Positions 44,072-51,606 are shown, numbered from the stretch's first letter. The stretch is 64,000 nt of DNA from Clostridia bacterium (GCA_017462035.1 JAFTRY010000031.1:1-64000), one strand, 5' to 3'. Notes: generated from the sequence alone by a model not told the origin. Made by a program: numbers and translations.

Positions 44072-46120
44072 ATGTATCAACTTCGCAACTCCGCAACCAT
44101 CTATGTTTCCCAGACGCATGGGGACGATAAGCTGTACAGCGGTCTGGCACCTGTCGCCGACGATTACGGAAACGGTCCCTTCAAAACCCTGGAATATGCC
44201 CTGTCGGTCCTTCGGACCATCCGAAAGGCGGGTGTCGAACGCCCGATGACGGTGTCGCTTACCGAGGATTATTTCCTGACCGCCCCCCTTTCCTTGAGTG
44301 ACGGTATTCGGAGGGTGACCTTAGAGTCCTTCGGCTCTCGGAAAAGGATCATCGGAGGGGTGCGTATCGAGGGCTGGAGCCATGACCGTTTTAACGGCTT
44401 TCCGTGCTTTTCGGCAAAGCTTTCGCCCAAAGACGACGGAACACCGTGGAATTTCACGGATCTTTACGTCAATGGAAAGCGGGCATCCGCCACTCGGTAT
44501 CCAAAGACGGGAACGCTAAAGCTTTTGGATTCTGAGGATCAACAAAAAAGAGGAAGGCAGGTTCGTTGCTCTCACGTAGCGGGCTCCTCCAAGTGGTTGA
44601 TTGCCAATCCGGAGGATCTGGCATCCGTGGAACAGATCGAGGACGCGATGATCCATTACTACCATTATTGGATCGATGAGCATTCTCCGATAGAGAGCTA
44701 TGATCGAAGCAGCGGTAAGCTGGAGATGCTGTATTCCTCCCGCTTTACCGTCAGCACTCTTTGTGAGGCGAATTCTCACGGAACCACTTACTTTTTGACC
44801 AACGTGCCCAACACCTTCGATACCCCCGGCGAATGGTATCTGGATAAAAAGCGGGGAACCGTCTATTATATTCCCGAGGACGAAGATATGGCTCCCGAGA
44901 CGCTTGAGGTGTTTGTGCCTACCGTTTCTCATCTCATGGAGATCGAGGACAGTGACCTTCGTCTTCGCAATTTGGAACTTACGTGTACCCTGGGAGACTA
45001 CGCGAGTACAAAGACCTTCGACCCGGAGCAACAGTGCTTCGTGGACGGAGACATTCCGTACGGAGGGGATATTCAATCTGTTTGCTGGGCACCGGGTGCC
45101 ATTGTTTTCCGAAACGCGTTGCGGTGCGGAATGTTTGGCTGTCATTTGCACGGTGTGGGTGTTCACGGGATTGATATTCGGGAAGGGTGCCGTTACATTC
45201 GTATAGAAAACAACTGCATTGAGGATATCTGCGCGGGCGGGATCAAGGTCTTCGGAGGAGAGCCGGGCTCCGAGCCGTCCAAAGCGGTTTCGGATTGCCA
45301 AATTCGGAACAATCATATCTCCCATTGCGGTAAGCGTTACGCGGCGGGGTGCGGCATTTTGGTCTGCCATGCATCCAACAACGAGATTTCCGGGAATGAA
45401 ATTCATGATCTGGAGTATTCGGGCATTTCGGTTGGCTGGGTATGGGGCTATGGCGAAAGCCCCACCTACGGCAACGTGATTCGAGGTAACCATATTTACA
45501 ACGTCGGCAAGGGAAATTTGTCGGATATGGGAGGAATCTACCTGTTGGGAAAACAGCCGGGCACGGTGGTGTCGGAAAACAGGATCCATGACGTTACCTG
45601 CTTTCACGACGGCTACGGCGCATGGGGGATCTATCTGGACGAAGGCTCCAGCTATATTACGGTGGAACATAACGCGGTTTACCGAACGGGTCAAGAAAGT
45701 TTTCATTTGCACTACGGCTCTCACAATACCGTCCGCAATAATATTTTCTTTGGGCTTGGTTCGTCCTGCGTGAGAACGAGTAAGGAAGAGCTCCATGACG
45801 AGATCGTGTTCGAGCAGAATATTCTGATTACCGACGGTGCTCCGATCTACGGAGGCGGAAGGGCGAACCATACTCTGGGTGGACGGCGTAACCTTTTGTG
45901 GGATATCAGTAAAGCGGCTCCCACCCCCGGCGAGAGTCGGGAGGGGAAGCCCTACAGTCTTGAGGTATGGCAGAATGTTTTCGGACTTGAAAAAGGGAGT
46001 ATCGCTGAGGATCCCAAAATCAGCGGGCTCCTGAAATTCGATTTTACGCTTTCCGAGGATTCTCCCGCATTGTCTCTCGGCTTTACGCCTCTTGCGGACC
46101 ACGTAGCAAAAAACAAATAG
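44072..46120 (+). CDS. Right-handed parallel beta-helix protein, probable glycan-active enzyme
   Basis: A 682-aa protein without a signal peptide. N-terminal IYVSQTHGDDKLYSGLAP and GPFKTLEYAL are typical of beta-helix glycan enzymes. The middle has LTNVPNTFDTPGEWYLDKKRG. The core is a beta-helix with repeated NN/GN turns (RIENNCIEDICAGGIKVFGG, ISGNEIHDLEYSGISVGW, VIRGNHIYNVGKG). This resembles GH120/GH141-type enzymes, which split xylose- or fucose-containing links; the family is not certain. RBS AAGGAGGTC. Confidence 0.78.
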   Translation: MYQLRNSATIYVSQTHGDDKLYSGLAPVADDYGNGPFKTLEYALSVLRTIRKAGVERPMTVSLTEDYFLTAPLSLSDGIRRVTLESFGSRKRIIGGVRIEGWSHDRFNGFPCFSAKLSPKDDGTPWNFTDLYVNGKRASATRYPKTGTLKLLDSEDQQKRGRQVRCSHVAGSSKWLIANPEDLASVEQIEDAMIHYYHYWIDEHSPIESYDRSSGKLEMLYSSRFTVSTLCEANSHGTTYFLTNVPNTFDTPGEWYLDKKRGTVYYIPEDEDMAPETLEVFVPTVSHLMEIEDSDLRLRNLELTCTLGDYASTKTFDPEQQCFVDGDIPYGGDIQSVCWAPGAIVFRNALRCGMFGCHLHGVGVHGIDIREGCRYIRIENNCIEDICAGGIKVFGGEPGSEPSKAVSDCQIRNNHISHCGKRYAAGCGILVCHASNNEISGNEIHDLEYSGISVGWVWGYGESPTYGNVIRGNHIYNVGKGNLSDMGGIYLLGKQPGTVVSENRIHDVTCFHDGYGAWGIYLDEGSSYITVEHNAVYRTGQESFHLHYGSHNTVRNNIFFGLGSSCVRTSKEELHDEIVFEQNILITDGAPIYGGGRANHTLGGRRNLLWDISKAAPTPGESREGKPYSLEVWQNVFGLEKGSIAEDPKISGLLKFDFTLSEDSPALSLGFTPLADHVAKNK

Positions 46121-46361
46121 TGTGTGCTTATAGAAAGTAAAAAGAGAAGACCAAATGTCGAATTGTCACTCGCAATGCGAGTGACAATATATCGAGTTTG
46201 AGAGATTTGTGCCCGCAAATTCAGTGCTTTGCCTGTCTTAATTAAAGACATAAAATCGATTTCTGCTTGTTAGAGATAAGTAAAAACTTGCACCAAACTA
46301 AGCCTTCTCGTGGGAGAACGCTTAGTTTTACGTTTTTTCGATATAATGAATTAAAAACATC

Positions 46362-46390
46362 TTTACAAATTTCGAAAACGGTGTTATAAT
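46362..46390 (+). promoter_or_regulatory. Promoter of structured RNA copy 3
   Basis: TTTACA (46362-46367), 17-bp spacer, TATAAT (46385-46390), ending 7 bp before the closing stem, the same geometry as copies 1 and 2. From 46121 to 46361 nothing else is recognised. Confidence 0.85.
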
Positions 46391-46397
46391 AGATGTT

Positions 46398-46595
46398 GCC
46401 AAGCTAATCAAATAATGCAAAACAGGTATAATTTTCGTTTAGGGGAAGTATACTCTTTTTCCGCATATGCAAAATATGAATTTGATAAAATGCAAATTCC
46501 ACTTTGTATATGCGGTTATACCGATTTGCAAATGATTAGTTTGGCGACTACCGGAGTTTGCGTTTTTGTGCGTCTGCTTCGGTGGGCGCACTTTT
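46398..46595 (+). ncRNA. Structured pseudoknotted RNA, copy 3
   Basis: P1 GCCAAGCTAATCA (46398-46410)/TGATTAGTTTGGC (46533-46545), 13 bp with one G-U. Inner helices include GGTATAA/TTATACC and CCGCATAT/ATATGCGG. The pseudoknot joins AAAATGCAAATTCC (46487-46500) to GGAGTTTGCGTTTT (46553-46566), 14 bp with two G-U. The terminator GTGCGTCTGC-TTCG-GTGGGCGCAC (46568-46591) plus TTTT follows. P1 shares almost no sequence with copies 1 and 2, yet pairs fully. Confidence 0.82.
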
Positions 46596-46718
46596 ACTGT
46601 AAAACCTTCTGAGGCGTTTTGCAAGGTATGTCGCAACAGGATTCCCGATAGTGCAATGATTCCCCTGTGTGAAGACTGCATTGCGGAAGCGGTGAAGATT
46701 TATAATGAAAGAAAGTAA
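46566..46718 (+). pseudogene. CxxC-rich open frame behind RNA copy 3 (no good start)
   Basis: The open frame ends at TAA 46716-46718 and reads TVKPSEAFCKVCRNRIPDSA then MIPLCEDCIAEAVKIYNERK, two CxxC pairs 14 residues apart as in a zinc ribbon. No ATG lies before the first pair; the only start is a TTG inside the pseudoknot strand. It takes the same place as the Cys-rich micro-protein genes of copies 1 and 2 but is not clearly related in sequence. Possibly a decayed gene. Confidence 0.4.
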
Positions 46719-46721
46719 CGC

Positions 46722-46762
46722 AAAGGTACTTATGGCAAGTGATTTCCATAAGTACCTTTTGT
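46722..46762 (+). terminator. Terminator after cassette 3
   Basis: AAAGGTACTTATGG (46722-46735) and CCATAAGTACCTTTT (46746-46760). The sequence AACGCAAAGGTACTT also opens the terminator of cassette 1 (11350), a further sign of shared origin. After it, 46786-46811 holds a lone CGCTCAGGGTGACACG half-repeat. Confidence 0.75.
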
Positions 46763-46870
46763 TACCTTCCGGGTTGTGCGGTAACCCTTCGCTCAGGGTG
46801 ACACGGGCGTGATTTTGCTTTACAAAAATCTGCTTTATGGAAAGCTCCCATTCGAGTTGAATTTTTTGTT

Positions 46871-47030
46871 GGGGGTAAAAGGACAGCTTGAACCTGTTTC
46901 GCTTACGCTCAGCGGCAAGTTTGTTTTGACGGACATCGTCCGTCATTTGCTTCGCAAACCGCCAAACATTGCCTTCACCGAGGAACCCCGACCAGAACCT
47001 GAGGGTAATGTCACCTCGGTGAAAGATTTA
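46871..47030 (-). repeat. tRNA-Leu 3' half remnant, interrupted
   Basis: On the plus strand GGGTAAAAGGAC-AGC-TTGAACCT (46873-46895) is the 3' end of the tRNA-Leu complement. About 76 bp of unrelated sequence follows, then CCTTCACCGAGGAACCCCG and CCAGAACCTGA (46972-47002), one mismatch from the tRNA. The flank GGGTAATGTCACCTCGGTGAAAG also resembles that at 48400. Confidence 0.7.
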
Positions 47031-47453
47031 GCCTTTGCCGCCGATTATATCACGCGGACCGGTGCATTCTCCGGTTATAGAATTTACGCGTAAGCTTCCG
47101 TGTATAAATATAGGCTCCGAAGGTAATACTTCCCAACCCTCATAAAAGTGATGGTAAGGAGAACTTTGCACTTCTAGGCAGTAATATTCACTGTCCTCGG
47201 AAGGCTTTTCGGTTATGACAACCTTGTAAATGTACATTGTTCCTGCTGCACAATCCCGGCTCTCATCAATACCTGCTAAATAATCATCAGCAATTTTCCA
47301 TGCCATCTCGGCATTGATCGGATATTGACACGAAAGCTCAAAAGGCGAAAAACTAACCCACGTTTTACTGTTGTCACAATAATATGCACTATATTCTTCC
47401 TGCGTTACCTGGCGATCCTCAAGGTAATATTCCGCTGCCTCTACATACCATCT
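47028..47453 (-). pseudogene. Fragment of an unknown protein gene
   Basis: An open frame with no start codon until Met at 47306. It reads RWYVEAAEYYLEDRQVTQEE, later MAWKIADDYLAGIDESRDCA, GTMYIYKVVITEKPSEDSEYY and VNSITGECTGPRDII. It overlaps the end of the lipoprotein gene in another frame, and its 3' end runs into the tRNA-Leu remnant. It looks like the C-terminal part of a gene cut at both sides. Function unknown. Confidence 0.55.
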
Positions 47454-48028
47454 TTAAATTTTAACTTGTAAATTTCCTTAATAACTGCAAAAGAACCATC
47501 AAAGGTTATCTGATTTAAGCCCATTGTTTTTGCATCCGTTATTGAATCGCTATCAGTTGAGTACCAATAAAATGTTCCATCCGTGTTTAATCTGTAAAGG
47601 CTCTTTGAATCAAAGCTATAGCTGTAAATCTTGCCGTCATAGTAACGCAGAATAATATGATCTCTTTGGGGTGATTGTATAATGTATTCGTCGATCCCGT
47701 CGCCGTCCATATCCAATATTGCCTTATTGATAAACTCACATTCTCCAATGGTCACATTATTGGTAAGAAAGCGACAGTCATTTAAACTGATCTCACCCAT
47801 TTGTTCGTCAACAACGTATATTTCGTTACTTATTGCCGCTTCGTACATCGTCATAGCAATCTCGGCTTCGGAGGGCGAAGTAATATGATCATTTTTGATA
47901 TCATTATTTAAATCGGTTGAGCCGCTATTTTCGTTTGACGATAGATCATCTTGCGCTTCACTTGATTCACACGAAACCAGCGAAATTATCATTATCAAGC
48001 AAAACAAAAAAACAAAATATTTTTTCAT
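47441..48028 (-). CDS. Putative lipoprotein of unknown function
   Basis: A 195-aa protein. The signal peptide MKKYFVFLFCLIMIISLVSC ends in a lipobox Cys, so it is membrane-anchored. A Ser/Asp/Asn-rich linker follows, then an alpha/beta domain with LDMDGDGIDEYIIQSP, a DxDxDGxDE calcium-loop-like motif, and YYDGKIYSYSFDSKSLY with FYWYSTDSDS: short repeats of the integrin/VCBS style. RBS AAGGGGAGC. AT-rich compared with the genes at 51-57 kb, and located between tRNA-Leu remnants, so probably acquired. Confidence 0.75.
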   Translation of the reverse strand: MKKYFVFLFCLIMIISLVSCESSEAQDDLSSNENSGSTDLNNDIKNDHITSPSEAEIAMTMYEAAISNEIYVVDEQMGEISLNDCRFLTNNVTIGECEFINKAILDMDGDGIDEYIIQSPQRDHIILRYYDGKIYSYSFDSKSLYRLNTDGTFYWYSTDSDSITDAKTMGLNQITFDGSFAVIKEIYKLKFKDGM

Positions 48029-48186
48029 TAAGCTCCCCTTAAAATTCTTATATACAATACCACTATATCATATCAAAAAATCACTGTCAATAGGGTGGGG
48101 GAAAGTTTTTTAAAAGGCACTTTTTTGAGTCGAAGTGGTGGAAAAAACCAAAATGAGAAATACACACCATGAAATTTAGTACAAAT

Positions 48187-48309
48187 CAAGGCGTAAGCCT
48201 TGCATATCACCAATTCCGTCAAGAATTGCATATCATCAAGCCGCATAAATACACCTTCGGTGATGAAATACACGCTAAAGCGTGATGATATACCAAGCCT
48301 GCGGCTTGG
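48187..48309. repeat. Array of five small hairpins
   Basis: CAAGGC-gtaa-GCCTTG (48187-48202), CAATTC-cgtcaa-GAATTG (48211-48228), CACC-ttc-GGTG (48252-48262), CACGC-taaa-GCGTG (48271-48284) and CCAAGCC-tgc-GGCTTGG (48293-48309). Linkers are variants of GATGATATAC or CATATCA. Stem sequences differ while linkers are kept. No coding frame fits. From 48029 to 48186 nothing is recognised. Confidence 0.75.
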
Positions 48310-48313
48310 ATAG

Positions 48314-48343
48314 AAAAAAGACCGTTTTCGAACGGTCTTTTTT
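48314..48343. terminator. Bidirectional terminator
   Basis: AAAAAAGACCGTT-TTCG-AACGGTCTTTTTT, a 13-bp stem with A and T runs. Confidence 0.8.
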
Positions 48344-48345
48344 CT

Positions 48346-48399
48346 TGGTTCGGGTAAAAGGACTTGAACCTTCACCGAGGAACCCCGACTAGAACCTGA
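48346..48399 (-). repeat. tRNA-Leu 3' half, direct repeat of the intact tRNA
   Basis: 49 bp (48351-48399) are identical to the 3' half of the tRNA-Leu at 50425-50473, from the acceptor end to the anticodon loop. Including TGGT (the CCA complement) the match is 53 of 54. This is the classic footprint of an integrative element that used the tRNA gene as attachment site. No integrase gene lies between. Confidence 0.85.
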
Positions 48400-48492
48400 T
48401 GGTAACGTCACCTTGGTGAAAGGTTTTTCTACACCCTTTTTATATCAATCATAGATAGCATAAAAGGTGAAGAAAATCAAGTATATTTGGCA

Positions 48493-48954
48493 TTAATACT
48501 CGTCCAAGTCGTGATCTCTTACAAATCTTTCAAATTGCCATTCAGGTCCATCAAAAAGCAATTCAAGTAAGGCTTGTTGCAACTCGTTCTTTTTCATATG
48601 TCCAATATATGCCTGAACTCTATCGTAAAGTTCTTCTTCCCATGCTTCCTCTTCTTCTTGAGCTTTTAAACATTCCTGATGAAACCTGATCACCTCTTCG
48701 GGATATGCGGTAAAATAGGTTGCCACTATATGCTTACAAACAATACGCTTACCGTCTGCGTGAGGACAGTTACAGGTCGATTTTCTCGGATGTGCAGCAT
48801 CAAGATTTACAATATATGGTTCACTCGCCGTTCCAATAACGTCAGCAGTAAATATGCCATCGCTTATCTCTGTTAGGTTCTTAACTTTTTTATCTTCATA
48901 ATAGTCGCGACCGCGCCAAACAGATGCCGCGCTTGCACATTCAAGTAATCCCAT
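48493..48954 (-). CDS. SWIM zinc-finger protein
   Basis: A 153-aa protein with the SWIM motif CxCxnCxH: STCNCPHADGKRIVCKHIVA near residues 60-80. SWIM fingers bind DNA or proteins. N-terminal half: SVWRGRDYYEDKKVKNLTEI, common before SWIM motifs. The C-terminus is Glu-rich and helical (EEEEAWEEELYDRVQAYIGH). RBS GGAGAGC. It begins 12 bp after the Fic stop, so is third in that operon. Confidence 0.85.
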   Translation of the reverse strand: MGLLECASAASVWRGRDYYEDKKVKNLTEISDGIFTADVIGTASEPYIVNLDAAHPRKSTCNCPHADGKRIVCKHIVATYFTAYPEEVIRFHQECLKAQEEEEAWEEELYDRVQAYIGHMKKNELQQALLELLFDGPEWQFERFVRDHDLDEY

Positions 48955-48966
48955 AATAGCTCTCCA

Positions 48967-49677
48967 TTATTTTTTATATTCGTGCGGTCGTTCCACGTAA
49001 TCCTTGACCTTATAATCACCGATTTTTTCGTACTTTTCAGATTTTTTTTCCGCAATATTTTCTTCCGTATTATCCTCGTGAAGAATCGCATCAAAGAAAA
49101 TTCTCTCGATATATTGATACTCGGAGTACATTCCTTGCGATGCCCAGACCATCGCGTTGCGAACGTATGAGCTATGCACACGGAACAACTCGTGATCTAC
49201 CTCAAATCCGAGATGCTTTGCAAGAAGAACGGCAAATACAATTACAGTTTGAGTGTTGCCCTCACGGAACGGGTGTGTCTGCCATATAGCTGCAATAATT
49301 CTCGTCAAGCGAAAGACGATATCTCTGTCATTGTCGCCCGTGCGCTTCAGCTTACCGACCTCCTTCATGGTCTCGGTGAGCTGCTTTTTTATCTCCTTTG
49401 GATAAGCGTATCGAACGGTGTCACCGCCGAGAACATCCTCGGGCTTGGTCATCATAATAGTCCGGAACTCACCGCCCCATTCATAGATTTGACCGAATAT
49501 CGTTCGGTGGATGTCGAGCAGCGTATCCACATTGAATTTATCGTATTTTCTGTCATATATTGCCGTCATCGCAAGATTGGTAATATCCGCCTCGGCAGTT
49601 CTCAAAAGCTCGGTGTCCTTGATGTTCGCGCGATTTTTGAGAACGTCTGCGTCATCGTATAAATAGGGATCTCTCAT
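48967..49677 (-). CDS. Fic family protein with altered catalytic motif
   Basis: A 236-aa Fic-domain protein, similar in its N-terminus to VbhT-type Fic toxins (DPYLYDDADVLKNRANIKD). Fic enzymes usually attach AMP to target proteins. The core motif reads HPFREGNTQTVIVF; His and Glu-Gly-Asn are kept, but both Arg of the consensus HxFx(D/E)GNxRxxR are replaced (Gln and Ile/Val). Upstream, LLDIHRTIFGQIYEWGGEFRT is typical. Its ATG directly follows the stop of the 176-aa gene, whose end holds GGAGG. AMP transfer may be lost or changed. Confidence 0.88.
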   Translation of the reverse strand: MRDPYLYDDADVLKNRANIKDTELLRTAEADITNLAMTAIYDRKYDKFNVDTLLDIHRTIFGQIYEWGGEFRTIMMTKPEDVLGGDTVRYAYPKEIKKQLTETMKEVGKLKRTGDNDRDIVFRLTRIIAAIWQTHPFREGNTQTVIVFAVLLAKHLGFEVDHELFRVHSSYVRNAMVWASQGMYSEYQYIERIFFDAILHEDNTEENIAEKKSEKYEKIGDYKVKDYVERPHEYKK

Positions 49678-50208
49678 TTATCTGACCTCCACAGGAAAAC
49701 CGTATTTTTTGAGTGTGTTCTCATAAACCGAAAGAAAAGACACCTCTCCCGCGATCCACTTTCCGACCTCACTCTGCGTTTCAGTAGTTGCAAAAAATCC
49801 CTCGACAGCGTTCATAGCTCCCGCAAACGAGGATGCTTTTTGTCTCTCTTCCGCTGTCAGATGCTCCATCGGCATACACGCCTTCAAAAGTAACAGCTTG
49901 TTGTAAACCTTAGTATCGATCAACTTCGCCGCCGCTTCAAGCTCGGAAATACGAGCCTTTACACCTGACAATTCCTCACTTAACGAGGCACGTCTTGAAA
50001 GTCCGTCCTTGACCGACTCCATTTCATCATCTGAAATATACTTTCCAACGACTCTCTTACCCACACGCCGTTGCAGATAATACTGCGTCTTGCCGTGAAT
50101 AACTTTTTTTGAAATATATCCGTGTGGCAACACTTGAAGCTCGCGTTCAATATCCGAATGCTTCAAAAGCGCCTTTTTGTATTGTGCTTCTATGGAAATG
50201 CTCATCAT
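49678..50208 (-). CDS. Unknown 176-aa protein preceding fic
   Basis: A soluble protein often seen as the partner ahead of fic genes (family memory; not checked). N-terminal ALLKHSDIERELQVLPHGYI, then a basic beta pair KTQYYLQRRVGKRVVGKYI, a helical middle (SLSEELSGVKARISELEAAA) and a C-terminal EGFFATTETQSEVGKWIAGE. No (S/T)xxxE(G/N) inhibitory motif of Fic antitoxins is evident. Two tandem ATGs (50208, 50205) follow GGAGGTG; the second has the better spacing. Confidence 0.72.
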   Translation of the reverse strand: MMSISIEAQYKKALLKHSDIERELQVLPHGYISKKVIHGKTQYYLQRRVGKRVVGKYISDDEMESVKDGLSRRASLSEELSGVKARISELEAAAKLIDTKVYNKLLLLKACMPMEHLTAEERQKASSFAGAMNAVEGFFATTETQSEVGKWIAGEVSFLSVYENTLKKYGFPVEVR

Positions 50209-50254
50209 ATCACCTCCGTTTTTACTGATATTATTATTTATTATTATATCATAT

Positions 50255-50283
50255 TATAACCTACTTGTCAACACAATACAGCA
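50255..50283 (-). promoter_or_regulatory. Promoter of the fic operon
   Basis: Minus strand: TTGACA (50278-50283), 17-bp spacer, TATAAT (50255-50260). Confidence 0.8.
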
Positions 50284-50419
50284 AAATGTAGGTTGTATGA
50301 TGTAGGAATTGGCAGACACAGCACCTTTGCGAGCAAAAATATACTCGAGAGGTGATGTATCCGCCAATAATTTTCAAAAAAGAAAAGCCTCGAAAACGTA
50401 GTGTTTTCAAGGCTTTCAG

Positions 50420-50506
50420 TGGTGCGGGTAAAAGGACTTGAACCTTCACCGAGGAACCCCGACTAGAACCTGAATCTAGCGCGTCTGCCAATTCCGCCAT
50501 ACCCGC
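50420..50506 (-). tRNA. tRNA-Leu (CAG), CCA encoded
   Basis: Acceptor GCGGGTA/TACCCGC, D arm GGCGGAATTGGCAGACGC, anticodon stem-loop CTAGA-TTCAGGT-TCTAG with anticodon CAG, a long type II variable arm (CGGGGTTCCTCGGTG) and T arm GGTTCAAGTCC, then ACCA. The 3' half is duplicated at 48346-48399. Transcription probably comes from the promoter at 50660-50688, through a broken second copy. Confidence 0.95.
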
Positions 50507-50569
50507 GTATTGAGTTTTTGCTGTTAATTTTTACACGAAGCAGCTCTTCGAGGACGGGGCAACTAAAAT

Positions 50570-50634
50570 CAAGAACCGTTCACCAAGGTGTCGTTACCTG
50601 AAACTAGCGCGTCTGCCAATTCCGCCATACCCGC
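50570..50634 (-). pseudogene. tRNA-Leu pseudogene (intact 5' half only)
   Basis: The first 38 nt (50634 down to 50597) match the neighbouring tRNA-Leu through the anticodon (GCGGGTATGGCGG...GCTAGTTTCAGG). After the anticodon the sequence becomes TAACGACACCTTGGTGAACGG, which cannot form the anticodon or acceptor stem. That continuation resembles the flanks at 48400 and 47003 in the opposite orientation relative to the tRNA halves. Confidence 0.8.
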
Positions 50635-50659
50635 ATATTGTTCTTACCGAACGGATAAT

Positions 50660-50688
50660 ATTATACTACAAACCCCTGCGTTTGTCAA
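50660..50688 (-). promoter_or_regulatory. Promoter of the tRNA-Leu locus
   Basis: Minus strand: TTGACA (50683-50688), 17-bp spacer, TATAAT (50660-50665): consensus strength, 26 bp before the pseudogene half. Confidence 0.85.
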
Positions 50689-50769
50689 TAGGGTTTTTGA
50701 AATTTTTAAAAAAACTTTTCGGAGACTTGAAAACAGGGAAGAAAGGGAGGATCCTCCTTTTCGTTCTCG

Positions 50770-51483
50770 TTATATCGCAAAGCCTCCGTCTACGCCGATT
50801 ACCTGTCCGGTAATGAATCCGGCTTCTTTGGAGGCGAGAAATACAGCGAGGGAGGCAACATCCTCCGGTGTGCCAAGTCGACCTACAGGCGTTTCCTCTT
50901 TCAACTCCCGCAATGTATCTTCACTCAGCTCGCGATTCATGTCGGTCAGGATCACGCCGGGCTCAATGCAGTTCACTGTAATTCCGGACAGTCCCAGCTC
51001 CTTTGCCAGTGCCATGGTCATGCCTCGAAGCCCCGACTTTGCCGCGGAGTAGTGAACCTCGCAGGAAGCACCTACCTTTCCCCACATGGAGCCGATGAAG
51101 ATGACACGTCCGCTCTTCTGCGAGATCATGGGCTTAAGTGCCTCCCGAGTGACGTAAAAAGCCCCGGAAAGGTTGGTATTCAGCATATGACTCCAATCTT
51201 CGTCGGTTAGCTCCGTAAAGAGCTTGATCTGAGAGATTCCGGCGTTGTTGATCAGCACGTCGATCCCCCCCAATGCCAGAAGGGCGGCATCGGTGGCTCT
51301 TTTCGCGTCCTCAGCCTTTTCGATATCAGCGCGAATCCCCATAGCACCGGTATTCCGAGATATCTGTTCCGCAAGATCGGCGCGGTTATGATACAGAAAA
51401 GCGACTCGGTCTCCTTGCCTCGCGAAATATTCAACACAGGCGCGTCCGATGCCCCGGGTTCCGCCGGTAACTAAAACCCTCAT
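50770..51483 (-). CDS. SDR family oxidoreductase, FabG-like
   Basis: A 237-aa NAD(P)-dependent reductase resembling 3-oxoacyl-ACP reductase. Motifs: VTGGTRGIGRACVEYFA (cofactor), INNAGISQIKLF (NNAG), GRVIFIGSMWG (Ser), HYSAAKSGLRGMTMALAKEL (YxxxK) and the C-terminal GQVIGVDGGFAI. It is not in a fatty acid gene cluster, so the true substrate may differ. RBS AAAGGAGAAC. Monocistronic. Confidence 0.88.
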   Translation of the reverse strand: MRVLVTGGTRGIGRACVEYFARQGDRVAFLYHNRADLAEQISRNTGAMGIRADIEKAEDAKRATDAALLALGGIDVLINNAGISQIKLFTELTDEDWSHMLNTNLSGAFYVTREALKPMISQKSGRVIFIGSMWGKVGASCEVHYSAAKSGLRGMTMALAKELGLSGITVNCIEPGVILTDMNRELSEDTLRELKEETPVGRLGTPEDVASLAVFLASKEAGFITGQVIGVDGGFAI

Positions 51484-51606
51484 GCTGTTCTCCTTTCAAG
51501 CAATGCTGATAGGGTCATTATACCGCAAACCCGTCCTAAAATCAATGGATTTAAAGAAATTTATTGTTTTTTTGCGGAATTTCTTTGCGGAAAACGCAAA
51601 AAACTC

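Noticed and set aside
46415-46612. Plus-strand 65-codon open frame over RNA copy 3
   Set aside because: It lies wholly over paired RNA segments, lacks a ribosome site and has no counterpart in copies 1 and 2.
48187-48309. Possible CRISPR array or tRNA cluster
   Set aside because: Repeated parts are only ~10-bp linkers, stems vary, and no tRNA fold is present.
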